64,000 bases of DNA from an uncultured Bacteroidales bacterium. Lineage in GTDB: Bacteria > Bacteroidota > Bacteroidia > Bacteroidales > UBA932. The stretch spans positions 1-64,000 of the forward strand of contig CAMJHF010000010.1 of NCBI GenBank assembly GCA_946405435.1. The letters are read 5' to 3'. The notes under the pieces are model-generated. The model saw nothing but the letters and a program-made list of their open reading frames with translations. It was not told where the DNA came from and did no database searches. Numbering within the stretch: position 1 is the stretch's first letter; each line of letters begins with the position of its first letter. Below are positions 45,430-54,682 of the stretch, piece after piece. A program made the translations under genes and the position numbers.

Positions 45430-46416
45430 ATGCAAAAGTTGCTTACGATAGTCGTTCCTGTTTATAAGGTCGAAGATTATATCAACAAGTGTCTGGACTC
45501 GCTGATTGTTTCTTCTGAAATGATGGAGAAGCTTGAGGTTATTATCGTTAATGACGGCACTCCCGACCGTTCTGCAGAGTTGAGCCGCGAGTATGTAAAC
45601 AAATATCCCCATACATTCAGGCAGATTGACAAAGAGAATGGAGGGCACGGATCGGCTTGGAATGTAGGGCTTAAGGAAGCGACCGGGAAATATATTAAAT
45701 TCTTGGATTCAGATGATTGGTTTTCGAATCTGGAAACGCTAATATGTGATTTGGAAAACAATGATGCTGACGTAGTATTGAATCCCTTTGTGAAAGAGTT
45801 TGCCAATGACGGCAAATCTGTAACTGTTGATACTCCGATCAAGACACAGGGCCCTACGGCAATAGATGGTTCTTTCTGGGGACAGGCTAAAGAAAGGTTT
45901 AATGGTATTAACTTTTGGTCAGGAACTTATAAAGCCAGTATTTTAAAGCCGCTCTATCCTCTTTTTGCAGAGAGAACCATGTTCGATGATTATATCATCA
46001 CATGGGCGCCTTTAGTATATGGTCGTACATGCATCACGCTGGATTACCCTGTTTACCATTATCTCATAGGCCGTGATGGTCAGTCGATGTCTATGGCTCA
46101 ACAAAGAAGGGGGGCGGTTTCTTATACCAAGTGTTTTACGCACTATGAGACCGTACGTTCCAGAATAGAAGAGGATAATGTTCCATCAAATCTTTTAAAA
46201 ATGATTGATGAAGCAATTGCCGGTTATGCGAGCTATGTCTTTTCATATATGGTATTTCTCCCCTATAAGGAATCGGAACAATGGACAGGATACTTATGGA
46301 AAAAATATTTGTCGGAGCTTCCTCATAAAACAAAACAGCAAAAACGGTATTCTCTTTTGCCATTTCTGCTTTTCTATACTTTGGAACACCTTCGTAACAT
46401 AAAGAACCGAAGATAA
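45430..46416 (+). CDS. Glycosyltransferase, family 2 (first of a tandem pair)
   Basis: The 328-residue GT-A enzyme opens KLLTIVVPVYKVEDYINKCLDSL and has the metal-binding DSDDW (about residues 94-98). From this gene on the DNA is visibly richer in A+T than the genes before it. The next gene starts 3 bp later and is similar in order and wording (NDGTPD, IDKENGGHGS), so the pair looks like a tandem duplication that has diverged. Sugar specificity unknown. Confidence 0.9.
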   Translation: MQKLLTIVVPVYKVEDYINKCLDSLIVSSEMMEKLEVIIVNDGTPDRSAELSREYVNKYPHTFRQIDKENGGHGSAWNVGLKEATGKYIKFLDSDDWFSNLETLICDLENNDADVVLNPFVKEFANDGKSVTVDTPIKTQGPTAIDGSFWGQAKERFNGINFWSGTYKASILKPLYPLFAERTMFDDYIITWAPLVYGRTCITLDYPVYHYLIGRDGQSMSMAQQRRGAVSYTKCFTHYETVRSRIEEDNVPSNLLKMIDEAIAGYASYVFSYMVFLPYKESEQWTGYLWKKYLSELPHKTKQQKRYSLLPFLLFYTLEHLRNIKNRR

Positions 46417-46419
46417 ACC

Positions 46420-47427
46420 ATGAAGAAATTACTAACTATTGTTGTTCCTGTTTACAAGGTCGAGAATTACATAAAAAAGTGTCTCGATTCGTTGATTATC
46501 GATCCTGATTTGATGGACTGCATGGACGTTCTCATCGTCAATGACGGGACTCCGGACAAATCGGCAGAGATAAGTCGGGAGTATGTCAAGCGCTTCCCTG
46601 GCATATTCAGACAGATAGACAAAGAAAACGGAGGGCATGGCAGCGTATGGAACCTTGGCGTCAAAGAGGCCTATGGCAAATACCTTAAGTTCCTGGATTC
46701 GGATGATTGGCTGGAGAATCTTGACAAAGTGCTAATAAAGCTCAAAGATGCCGATGCCGACCTGATAATTACCTCAAATATTTGTCATTGTGCGGGAGGA
46801 GAGTTGTGGAAGTTGGAAATTAAAGACATGGAATTTGACCGGGTTTATGACGCGGATTCTTTTGACTGGCTTGGTAACCGTAGCCACAGGAACTATATTT
46901 TTCACCACTGCGCCATTTACAAAACCGAAATGTTCCGCCAGTATTTACCTTTATTCTTGGAAAAGCAGCCGTATGATGACGTTATTTTGGGAGCTGCGCC
47001 AATAATTGGTGCAAAGACACTGGTTGCCTGGGATATGGAAGTATATCACTACTTGATGGACAGGGAAGGACAAAGTATGGATCCGGCGGTGCAGAAAAGG
47101 AACATAAATGCCAAGATAAAAGTTTATCAAAGCACCCTGGATTTTATAGAAAGTCACCCTATCACCGATTCCGGATCAACCAAACATACTTATTTTGAAA
47201 CAAGAGTACCAAGATATTACAACTTTGGTTACAGCTCTTTACTTAACATTGTGAATTATCACGAAGCAAAATCTTTATCCAAGTCTTGGGACAATTGGGT
47301 CCGCGGCAGAAGCTCGCAGAGAAAGACTAAATGGATGAGATTGTACCGCTTGCTTCCATTCCCTTTATACTGGACGATATACAGGAGTTCTATATCTGTG
47401 TATAGAATGATAAAAAGGAAAAGATAA
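46420..47427 (+). CDS. Glycosyltransferase, family 2 (second of the pair)
   Basis: The 335-residue GT-A enzyme has KKLLTIVVPVYKVENYIKKCL and FLDSDDWLENL. It is paralogous to the gene before it through the first 110 residues and in the DREGQSM/GRDGQSM segment. It is followed after 2 bp by the galactopyranose mutase gene, so one of the pair may add galactofuranose, though nothing in the sequence proves it. Confidence 0.9.
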   Translation: MKKLLTIVVPVYKVENYIKKCLDSLIIDPDLMDCMDVLIVNDGTPDKSAEISREYVKRFPGIFRQIDKENGGHGSVWNLGVKEAYGKYLKFLDSDDWLENLDKVLIKLKDADADLIITSNICHCAGGELWKLEIKDMEFDRVYDADSFDWLGNRSHRNYIFHHCAIYKTEMFRQYLPLFLEKQPYDDVILGAAPIIGAKTLVAWDMEVYHYLMDREGQSMDPAVQKRNINAKIKVYQSTLDFIESHPITDSGSTKHTYFETRVPRYYNFGYSSLLNIVNYHEAKSLSKSWDNWVRGRSSQRKTKWMRLYRLLPFPLYWTIYRSSISVYRMIKRKR

Positions 47428-47429
47428 CA

Positions 47430-48569
47430 ATGGCAAAAAAGTATGATTATATAATTGTCGGCTCCGGATTATTTGGTGCTACTTTCGCACATCTGGCCAA
47501 TAAGGACGGCAAGAAGTGTCTTGTCATTGACAAGCGACCGCAATTGGGCGGAAATGTTTATTGCGAAGACGTGCAAGGCATTCACGTACATAAATACGGC
47601 GCTCATATCTTCCACACAAACAATAAAGATATTTGGGACTTTGTAAATTTGTTTGTTCCATTCAATCGATATACAAATTGCCCGGTCGCCAATTATAAAG
47701 GACGGTTATTCAATCTGCCGTTTAACATGAACACCTTTTATCAGATGTGGGGAGTCACCACACCTGAAGACGCCAGAGGCATAATTGAAGAGCAGAAGGC
47801 GGAAGCTAAGGCCTCTATGCAGAGGGACGGAGCCGCTGAACCCCGTAATTTGGAGGAGCAGGCGCTATTGCTGGTGGGGCGTGACATCTATGAGACTTTG
47901 ATTAAAGGCTATACAGAGAAACAATGGGGACGCCCCTGCTCCGAGCTTCCTTCATTCATTATCCGGCGGCTTCCTGTGAGGTTCGTTTTTGATAACAACT
48001 ATTTCAATGATGCCTATCAGGGGATTCCTGTCGGAGGATATAACAAATTGACTGAAGGCCTGCTGGAAGGTATTGAGTGCAAAACGGATACTGACTTTTT
48101 CAATAATCGTGAGTATTGGGAATCTTTGGCTCGGAAGATTGTTTACACGGGTGCTATAGATGAGTTTTATGGTTATTGTTTCGGAAGGCTGGAGTGGAGG
48201 ACTGTCCGGTTCGACCAGGAGACTCTTGACGTACCTAATTATCAAGGGAATGCCGTGGTCAATTACACCGACGCCGAAACACCGTATACACGTATAATTG
48301 AGCACAAACACTTCGAAACCTTCGGTCAGGAGGTGTACGATAATCAGCATACTGTAGTATCCCGAGAGTACAGCACGGAATGGAAACCCGGTATGGAGCC
48401 TTTTTACACTGTCAATAACGATAGGAACAACCAATTATATCTGCGCTATAAGGCATTGGCAGACAAAGAGGAAAATGTGATCTTCGGCGGCCGCCTTGCT
48501 GAGTACAAGTACTATGATATGGCCCCGGTGATAGAGCGGGCAATGTCTGTATACAAGTCTCAGTTATGA
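47430..48569 (+). CDS. glf: UDP-galactopyranose mutase
   Basis: The 379-residue flavoenzyme converts UDP-galactopyranose to UDP-galactofuranose. The FAD-binding GSGLFGATFAHLA lies at 11-23 and KYGAHIFHTNNKDIWDFVN, GYTEKQWGRP and the PNYQGNAVVNYTD segments are family hallmarks. It implies galactofuranose in the glycan. The fucosyltransferase start overlaps its stop by 4 bp. Confidence 0.96.
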   Translation: MAKKYDYIIVGSGLFGATFAHLANKDGKKCLVIDKRPQLGGNVYCEDVQGIHVHKYGAHIFHTNNKDIWDFVNLFVPFNRYTNCPVANYKGRLFNLPFNMNTFYQMWGVTTPEDARGIIEEQKAEAKASMQRDGAAEPRNLEEQALLLVGRDIYETLIKGYTEKQWGRPCSELPSFIIRRLPVRFVFDNNYFNDAYQGIPVGGYNKLTEGLLEGIECKTDTDFFNNREYWESLARKIVYTGAIDEFYGYCFGRLEWRTVRFDQETLDVPNYQGNAVVNYTDAETPYTRIIEHKHFETFGQEVYDNQHTVVSREYSTEWKPGMEPFYTVNNDRNNQLYLRYKALADKEENVIFGGRLAEYKYYDMAPVIERAMSVYKSQL

Positions 48570-49414
48570 TTATCGTCTATATATCCCAGCAACTTGGCAA
48601 CCAGATGTTTCAGTATGCTCTGGGGCGTCATCTTGAGCTTATGGGAAAGGAGGTAAAGTTTTGGGCCGGTTACTATGAGTCTTTTCCCCATCATGATTTT
48701 GCCTTGCCCCGTATCTTCAATTTGAACTTGCCACAAGCCGATCAATCTGAAGTTCAGGAGGTTTTTAGAATCCGCCGTCGCATCTACAATCGCATAATTA
48801 AAAAACTGACAAAAAAGGACCGGTATCTTATTCATGAAATAACCGAAGTCTGCGGGCCTCAAGTTTATAACCCCAGAGTTTTCCACTTTAATTATGGAAT
48901 CCTCAACGGTTACTGGCAGTCCGAAAAGTATTTTCTACCCATAGCCGATACCATCCGCAAGAGCTTTACTTTCTGTGAACCTTCTTTCAGAAATAAGGAA
49001 CTGGCAAAAGAGATGTCCGAGTATACTTCAGTCAGTATACATGTTCGCCGAGGAGATTATGCAGGATTGTTCCCTTTGCTGGACAAGAACTATTATGATC
49101 AGGCAATGTCCTATTTCCTGCATAAATATAAAGACGTCAGGTTCTATGTGTTTTCAAACGATATACCATGGTGCAGGGAGAATCTAAACTCAGATTCTAT
49201 TACATTCGTTGACTGGAATACCGGACTGGACAGTCCTTATGACATGTGGCTTATGACGCAGTGCAGGCACAATATAATAGCAAACAGTTCTTTCAGTTGG
49301 TGGGGAGCTTGGCTGAACAGCCATGAAGGCAAGGAAGTAATAGCCCCCCGAGTTTGGGACTTCCAAAAAATCAGGAGCGAAGACATCTACTGCCCAGGGT
49401 GGATGACTATATAA
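48566..49414 (+). CDS. Alpha-1,2-fucosyltransferase-like, GT11
   Basis: The 282-residue protein has the GT11 opening GNQMFQYALGRHLE, the donor-binding HVRRGDY (about residues 156-162) and the SSFSWWGAWLN motif. GT11 enzymes transfer fucose from GDP-fucose. The genes that make GDP-fucose (gmd and fcl) are not in this window apart from the gmd-like remnant at 37262-37368, so supply must come from elsewhere on the chromosome. Confidence 0.93.
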   Translation: MIIVYISQQLGNQMFQYALGRHLELMGKEVKFWAGYYESFPHHDFALPRIFNLNLPQADQSEVQEVFRIRRRIYNRIIKKLTKKDRYLIHEITEVCGPQVYNPRVFHFNYGILNGYWQSEKYFLPIADTIRKSFTFCEPSFRNKELAKEMSEYTSVSIHVRRGDYAGLFPLLDKNYYDQAMSYFLHKYKDVRFYVFSNDIPWCRENLNSDSITFVDWNTGLDSPYDMWLMTQCRHNIIANSSFSWWGAWLNSHEGKEVIAPRVWDFQKIRSEDIYCPGWMTI

Positions 49415-49422
49415 GGGTAAAG

Positions 49423-50670
49423 ATGAAGGTCGTTCACTTGTCAACATTGGATTATGGCGGAGCCGGCCTTGCTGCGCTTCGTATCCATTTGTCGCTCAGG
49501 GCAAGGGGTATTGACAGCACATTGCTTGTGTCAGAAAAAACTTGTTCCGAAGAATCGGTCGTTGAAGTTGAAAAAGCAACTTGGAATAGTTACAAACTTC
49601 CGCGGAATCGCTTCTTCAATCGTTTAATGCGGTTTATGCTGCGGCATGGCCCATTCAAAACCGAAAGCGAAAAAGACAAAAAATACCTTCGTGCCGTCGC
49701 GCCGCAAAACAGGTCTTTGTTCACATCTCCAATTTCAAGTTATTCTCTAAGTGACCATCCGGCAATCAAGGACGCTGACATTATTCACCTTCATTGGATA
49801 GAGAATTTTGTTGACTACAGGTCTTTTTTTGCTTCTATCAACAAGCCGGTTGTTTGGACCGCCCATGATGAAAATATCGGCTATGGTGGGTTCCATTATA
49901 AGCAGATCTTCATTCGTAATTATCAATATTACAAGCATCTGGAGGATAAATACTCCGACATCAAAAGAAAGGCTCTTTCCCGAATTGAAGATTTGACAAT
50001 GGTTTCACTGTCCCAAGAGATGGATGACTTTTGCCATAATGACTCCTTTATGAAAGACCGGACCTCGGTAATTATTCCAAACTCTGTTGATTACCATAAA
50101 TTCGTCATTCAGGATAAAGAATTTGCAAGACGAGTCATTAAAATCCCGGAGAACAGTATAGTATTTGTGTTTTGTGCATATAACATTGACGACCCTTTCA
50201 AAGGGCTTAATGTACTGCTGGAGGCCCTTGAGACTTTATCCATTCCAAACCTTGTATTGCTGTGTGTCGGCAAAGGTAATGTCCCTCGCCGGACAAATAT
50301 CAAAATATACAAAGCAGGCTTGGTAATTAATGAGGACTTCTTGTCTCTTCTGCTTTCTGCGGCAGATTTGTTCGTCTTGCCGTCTTGTCAGGAGGCCTTT
50401 GCCCAAACCCCGCTTGAAGCCCTCTGCTGCGGTGTGCCCATAGTTGCTTTTCCAGTCAGCGGGACATCATATCTAATTAATGAAGACAATGGAATAAGGT
50501 GCAATGGTTTTACCGTTAATGCGCTGATTGAAGGTATTCAAAAGGCCCTTGAAACCAAATATGATCCAAGCAAAATCAGACAGGATATTATCAACCGCTT
50601 CTCTCCAGAACTAATAGCGGAGAGGTATGCAGATTTATACGAAAGCATTATTACACGCTGTTTAAGATAA
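49423..50670 (+). CDS. Glycosyltransferase, family 4
   Basis: The 415-residue GT-B enzyme has MKVVHLSTLDYGGAGLAALRIH at the start and the GT4 donor site LPSCQEAFAQTPLEALCCGVPIVAF (about 325-350). The ATG at 49423, 8 bp after the previous stop, is chosen over a longer overlapping frame. The HDENIGYGG segment occurs in GT4 proteins of polysaccharide loci; the sugar is unknown. Confidence 0.9.
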   Translation: MKVVHLSTLDYGGAGLAALRIHLSLRARGIDSTLLVSEKTCSEESVVEVEKATWNSYKLPRNRFFNRLMRFMLRHGPFKTESEKDKKYLRAVAPQNRSLFTSPISSYSLSDHPAIKDADIIHLHWIENFVDYRSFFASINKPVVWTAHDENIGYGGFHYKQIFIRNYQYYKHLEDKYSDIKRKALSRIEDLTMVSLSQEMDDFCHNDSFMKDRTSVIIPNSVDYHKFVIQDKEFARRVIKIPENSIVFVFCAYNIDDPFKGLNVLLEALETLSIPNLVLLCVGKGNVPRRTNIKIYKAGLVINEDFLSLLLSAADLFVLPSCQEAFAQTPLEALCCGVPIVAFPVSGTSYLINEDNGIRCNGFTVNALIEGIQKALETKYDPSKIRQDIINRFSPELIAERYADLYESIITRCLR

Positions 50671-50674
50671 TCAG

Positions 50675-51976
50675 ATGAGTACTGCAATTGAATTCAATCA
50701 TGTAGGAAAACAATACCGGCTGGGACTTGTGTCGACAAGGACCCTCAGTCACGACCTGCACCGCTGGTGGCAAACTGCCATCCTGCGAAAAGAAGACCCT
50801 TATCTCAAGATTGGCGAGACCAACGACCGCACTACGGTGGGTTCAAGCGAATATGTCTGGGCCCTGCAGGACATTGATTTTAAGGTTGAGCAGGGTGACG
50901 TCGTGGGCATCATAGGCAAGAACGGCGCAGGAAAGAGTACATTGCTGAAGCTCCTCTCCAAGGTAACCGGCCCGACGGTAGGCTCTATCCGCTCCCGCGG
51001 CCGTATCGGTGCACTTCTGGAGGTCGGCACCGGTTTCCACCCGGAAATGACTGGGCGCGAAAACATTTATATGAACGGCGCGATCATGGGAATGAGCAAA
51101 GCCGAGATTACAAAAAAGCTCGATGAGATTATTGATTTCTCCGGTTGTGAGCGCTACATTGACACCCCAGTAAAGCGGTATTCGTCAGGAATGACTGTTC
51201 GCCTTGGTTTTGCTGTGGCTGCACATCTCGACCCTGAGATCCTTGTTGTGGATGAAGTCCTGGCTGTTGGAGACGCAGAATTTCAGAAGAAAGCTATAGG
51301 GAAAATGCATAATGTCAGTCAGGGAGAAGGGAGAACGGTGCTGTTCGTGAGTCATAATATGGCAAGCATTAGAAAGTTGTGTCATAATGGTATCGTTTTA
51401 AAGAATGGAAGTATTGTTTTCTCTGGCACGGCCGATAATTGTGTGGATTATTATATTGGTAATAGTATCACTCAGTTATGCTCTTTCGCTGAGATTACTG
51501 ATGCTCATAGGAATTATGAATTCACCAGCAAGGACATTGAACTATTATCCGTGCAGATGGAAGGAGATCCTAATGAGGTTGCGTCAGACCAACCCCTTCA
51601 TTTCGTAATTAAGCTCAAGAAGAATGCTGATGTTGGGATGGCATCTATAGAAATAATGTTTAATGACCAGAAAGATGACAGGATAGGTTCCTATATTTCT
51701 CCCTATTTTGATCTAAGCCAAGTGAAGAAGGGAGAGACTTTCATTTGTCGTTCGACTATTTCCCAGCATAATCTGGCCAAAGGAAAGTATCATGTCTGCT
51801 TCAATGTTGGTTTGAAAAATATTGAAATCGGGTGTAAGGATTATGATATTGCCCACAACGTTTTGAGTTTCTCTGTTGTTTACGCCGACGGAAAGAATCG
51901 TACCCCTTTTAATTATTGGCCGGCTTTCAATGGCAATTTATATTTTCAGGGGAATACAGAGATTCTAGCATTATAG
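50675..51976 (+). CDS. wzt: Polysaccharide ABC exporter, ATPase with C-terminal binding domain (Wzt)
   Basis: The 433-residue protein has Walker A GKNGAGKST at 81-89, the signature SSGMTVRLGFA, and Walker B ILVVDEVLAVGD in the first 235 residues. A beta-rich domain (about 255-433) of the Wzt C-terminal type recognises the end of the polysaccharide. The DNA for the ATPase part is GC-rich, but from about 51310 it turns AT-rich, as if the specificity domain were exchanged. The partner permease is at 44543. Confidence 0.93.
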   Translation: MSTAIEFNHVGKQYRLGLVSTRTLSHDLHRWWQTAILRKEDPYLKIGETNDRTTVGSSEYVWALQDIDFKVEQGDVVGIIGKNGAGKSTLLKLLSKVTGPTVGSIRSRGRIGALLEVGTGFHPEMTGRENIYMNGAIMGMSKAEITKKLDEIIDFSGCERYIDTPVKRYSSGMTVRLGFAVAAHLDPEILVVDEVLAVGDAEFQKKAIGKMHNVSQGEGRTVLFVSHNMASIRKLCHNGIVLKNGSIVFSGTADNCVDYYIGNSITQLCSFAEITDAHRNYEFTSKDIELLSVQMEGDPNEVASDQPLHFVIKLKKNADVGMASIEIMFNDQKDDRIGSYISPYFDLSQVKKGETFICRSTISQHNLAKGKYHVCFNVGLKNIEIGCKDYDIAHNVLSFSVVYADGKNRTPFNYWPAFNGNLYFQGNTEILAL

Positions 51977-51981
51977 GTATT

Positions 51982-52881
51982 ATGCTCAAGAAGGTTAAGC
52001 GTTATTTAAGAGATCCTTACATGGCACTTGGGCAGGATCTCATTAAGAAGCATCCAAACTGGATGTCAGACAAGTATTATCTCTCAGTTCTGTGGAAGAC
52101 GCTGATGGGCTATGAACTTGATTGGAAGAATCCAAAGACATTCAATGAAAAATTGCAGTGGTTGAAATTACATGACAGAAATCCTAGATATACAGAACTT
52201 GTTGATAAGGTTAAAGCCAAACACATTGTTTCTGATATGATTGGATCCGAGCATATTATCCCAACTATCAGAGTCTACAACACTCCAGATGAGATTAACG
52301 CAGCAGAATTGCCCGAGCAGTTCGTTTTAAAGTGTAACCATGACAGCGGGAGTTTTGAGATATGTCAATGTAAAAACGCTTTTGATGTTGATGCAGCAAA
52401 GAAGAGATTGGGGGAAAAACTGCAACAGAATTTTTACTGGAATGCAAGGGAATGGGCTTATAAAAATGTCGACCGGAAAATATTTGCCGAGGAGTTTGTA
52501 AAAGATCTTTCACAGGATGATTTGGTCACTTATAAGTTCTATTGTTTTGATGGGGAACCTAAATTAGCACTTGCAACTGTAAAAAACGAGGACTTTTGGG
52601 AAAATTACTATGACTTATCTTTCAATCTGCTGAAATTCAGTCATGGAAGCAAGAATAGCCCAACACCTTTGAACAAGCCGGCGAAGTTTGATGAGATGAT
52701 TGATATCGCTCGTGTTTTGTCAAGAGGCATTCCACACGTCCGTATAGATCTATATGAATCTTCCGATCGCGTATTATTTTCCGAATTTACGTTTTACGAT
52801 TGGGCGGGATTTAACACTTTCGATCCTGCCGAGTGGGATATGACATTGGGACACTGGTTGAATCTGCCCAAAGTAAAATGA
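51982..52881 (+). CDS. TupA-like ATP-grasp glycan-modifying protein
   Basis: The 299-residue protein fits the ATP-grasp family typified by TupA, with KTFNEKLQWLKLHDRNPRYTELVDKVKAK near the start, FVLKCNHDSGS (ATP site) and a RIDLYESSDRVLFSEFTFYDWAGF end. Such proteins join amino acids or other groups to acidic sugars in teichuronic and capsular polymers. This fits a uronic-acid-containing glycan. Start at 51982; the next start overlaps its stop by 4 bp. Confidence 0.85.
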   Translation: MLKKVKRYLRDPYMALGQDLIKKHPNWMSDKYYLSVLWKTLMGYELDWKNPKTFNEKLQWLKLHDRNPRYTELVDKVKAKHIVSDMIGSEHIIPTIRVYNTPDEINAAELPEQFVLKCNHDSGSFEICQCKNAFDVDAAKKRLGEKLQQNFYWNAREWAYKNVDRKIFAEEFVKDLSQDDLVTYKFYCFDGEPKLALATVKNEDFWENYYDLSFNLLKFSHGSKNSPTPLNKPAKFDEMIDIARVLSRGIPHVRIDLYESSDRVLFSEFTFYDWAGFNTFDPAEWDMTLGHWLNLPKVK

Positions 52882-53744
52882 AGCGCTTTGTCATATACAC
52901 GGCTGTTATCGGAGGTTATGATCAAATTCGTCAACCTGAGATAATTGATGACCGGTTTGATTATGTTTTATTTTCAAATGATTTGCAAGACGATAAAGTT
53001 GGAGTATGGACAATAAAGCATTTCAGTTATTCTAATTCAGATTCAACCCGTATTAGCCGATATATTAAAACTCATCCGGAGACGCTTCTTCCAGGGTATG
53101 ATTTCAGCATTTGGATTGATTCCAACATTCAAATCTCATCTGATTTCCTATATGCCCGTGCAATTGCTTTGTTTAACAATCAGGTAGAAATCTCGGCGCT
53201 AAAGCACCCCTTCCGTAATTATATCTATGATGAGTTATTTGCCGTGGTTAATTTGATGGTTGAACATGAGGCGGTGGTATTGAAGTGGGGGCATTTGTTA
53301 AGGAAAGAGGGTTGCCCAAAGAATCTTGGTTTGTCAGAAACCGGAATCCTATACCGATGTACGAACCCACGGCTGAATGCTTTTAATGAATTATGGTGGA
53401 ATTGCATAAGCCGTTATTCTCGGCGCGACCAACTCTCATTCAACTATTGCTTGTGGAAGAGCGGCCTGGAGTTCAACGATTTCCTGGGAGATGGGCGGTT
53501 ATTGCGGGATTGCCCTGATTTTATCCTAAGTAATCATAATCGGCTTTTACACAATCATTGTGAATTTGCAAAAAACGAGGCTTGGCTCATGCGGCACTGC
53601 TGGAAGCATCCCGGATCCGAGGAGAGAACGAAAAGTCTTTATTATCGGTTATATGCAACCCCATTCCCTGTTCTTTGTGCTTATCTGTTAGGCCAGGTAT
53701 TTCGGGTACTCGACTGGATTGAAAGGAAATGGAAACAATGTTGA
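52878..53744 (+). CDS. DUF616-type glycosyltransferase-like protein
   Basis: The 288-residue protein reads KRFVIYTAVIGGYDQIRQP, then RISRYIKTHPETLLPGYDFSIWIDSNIQI and, later, CLWKSGLEFNDF. This resembles the TOD1/MUCI70-like (DUF616) glycosyltransferases, with WIDSN as the likely nucleotide-sugar motif. Function and sugar are unknown. Start at 52878 overlaps the ATP-grasp gene's stop. Confidence 0.75.
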   Translation: MKRFVIYTAVIGGYDQIRQPEIIDDRFDYVLFSNDLQDDKVGVWTIKHFSYSNSDSTRISRYIKTHPETLLPGYDFSIWIDSNIQISSDFLYARAIALFNNQVEISALKHPFRNYIYDELFAVVNLMVEHEAVVLKWGHLLRKEGCPKNLGLSETGILYRCTNPRLNAFNELWWNCISRYSRRDQLSFNYCLWKSGLEFNDFLGDGRLLRDCPDFILSNHNRLLHNHCEFAKNEAWLMRHCWKHPGSEERTKSLYYRLYATPFPVLCAYLLGQVFRVLDWIERKWKQC

Positions 53745-54658
53745 AAGTCTTCGCGATCATCGTTACCTATAAGGGACGTCAGTGGTATGACAAGTGTTTT
53801 TCATCTTTGCTGGAATCCACGATTCCTGTCGAAATCGTGGTCATAGACAATGCCTCCGGCGATGGATCTGCCGATTATATTCGAGAGCGCTTCCCTCACA
53901 TAACACTGATCTGCTCCGATAAGAATCTTGGTTTCGGACAAGCGAACAATCTTGGAATGAGATATGCTTTGGACAATGGATGCGATTATGTTTTCCTCTT
54001 GAATCAGGATGCTTGGGTAGAACCGGATACAGTTGAAAAACTTATTGATATCCATTCGCGAAATAAAGATTACGGGATATTGAGCCCTATTCATTTAACC
54101 CCCGATAAGTCTTCCATAGAGAAAGGATTGCTTACTTACTTGGATGATTATAAAACAACTGATAGGGCATTATTTGAAGACTTATATTTCAATAGGCTGA
54201 AGAACTTATATCAATCTTCTTTCATTAATGCTGCGGTCTGGCTGCTTCCTCGCATCACATTGGAAACAGTAGGAGGTTTTGACCCTATTTTCTTTCACTA
54301 TGAAGAAGATGACAATTATCTTCAGCGTGTAATGTATCATAATTTGAAGGTCGGTATCTGCCCGTTTGCCACTGCAGTTCATGACTGTGACAATAAAGGT
54401 GTTCGAGTATATTCCTCCGAAGAGGAAGAAAGAAGGCGTCATTCCTTTCTTTTGGTTCGCTATACGGACGTAACGAAGAATGTATCAATCCGGAAAGATC
54501 TTTTGTCTTTTCTAAGGAAAGCCGTTATCTCTTTCTGTCGAGGAAAGTTTAAAGATGCTCGGCGATATTTGAGTGATTTGTTTTATATTCATTCGAAAAA
54601 GAAAGCCATCGCTTTCAGCCTCTCGACAAATCGAGAAGCGGGACCCAAATGGCTATGA
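53738..54658 (+). CDS. Glycosyltransferase, family 2 (rhamnosyltransferase-like)
   Basis: The 306-residue enzyme has LKVFAIIVTYKGRQWYDKC, VIDNASGDGSADYI, NLGFGQANNLGMRYA and the LLNQDAWVEPD metal site, a pattern shared with rhamnosyl-type GT2 enzymes such as those making O antigens. Between two candidate starts (53729, 53738) the latter has better spacing to AGGA. Actual sugar unknown. Confidence 0.88.
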   Translation: MLKVFAIIVTYKGRQWYDKCFSSLLESTIPVEIVVIDNASGDGSADYIRERFPHITLICSDKNLGFGQANNLGMRYALDNGCDYVFLLNQDAWVEPDTVEKLIDIHSRNKDYGILSPIHLTPDKSSIEKGLLTYLDDYKTTDRALFEDLYFNRLKNLYQSSFINAAVWLLPRITLETVGGFDPIFFHYEEDDNYLQRVMYHNLKVGICPFATAVHDCDNKGVRVYSSEEEERRRHSFLLVRYTDVTKNVSIRKDLLSFLRKAVISFCRGKFKDARRYLSDLFYIHSKKKAIAFSLSTNREAGPKWL

Positions 54659-54682
54659 GTATTACACGCCGAGGATTGAATT

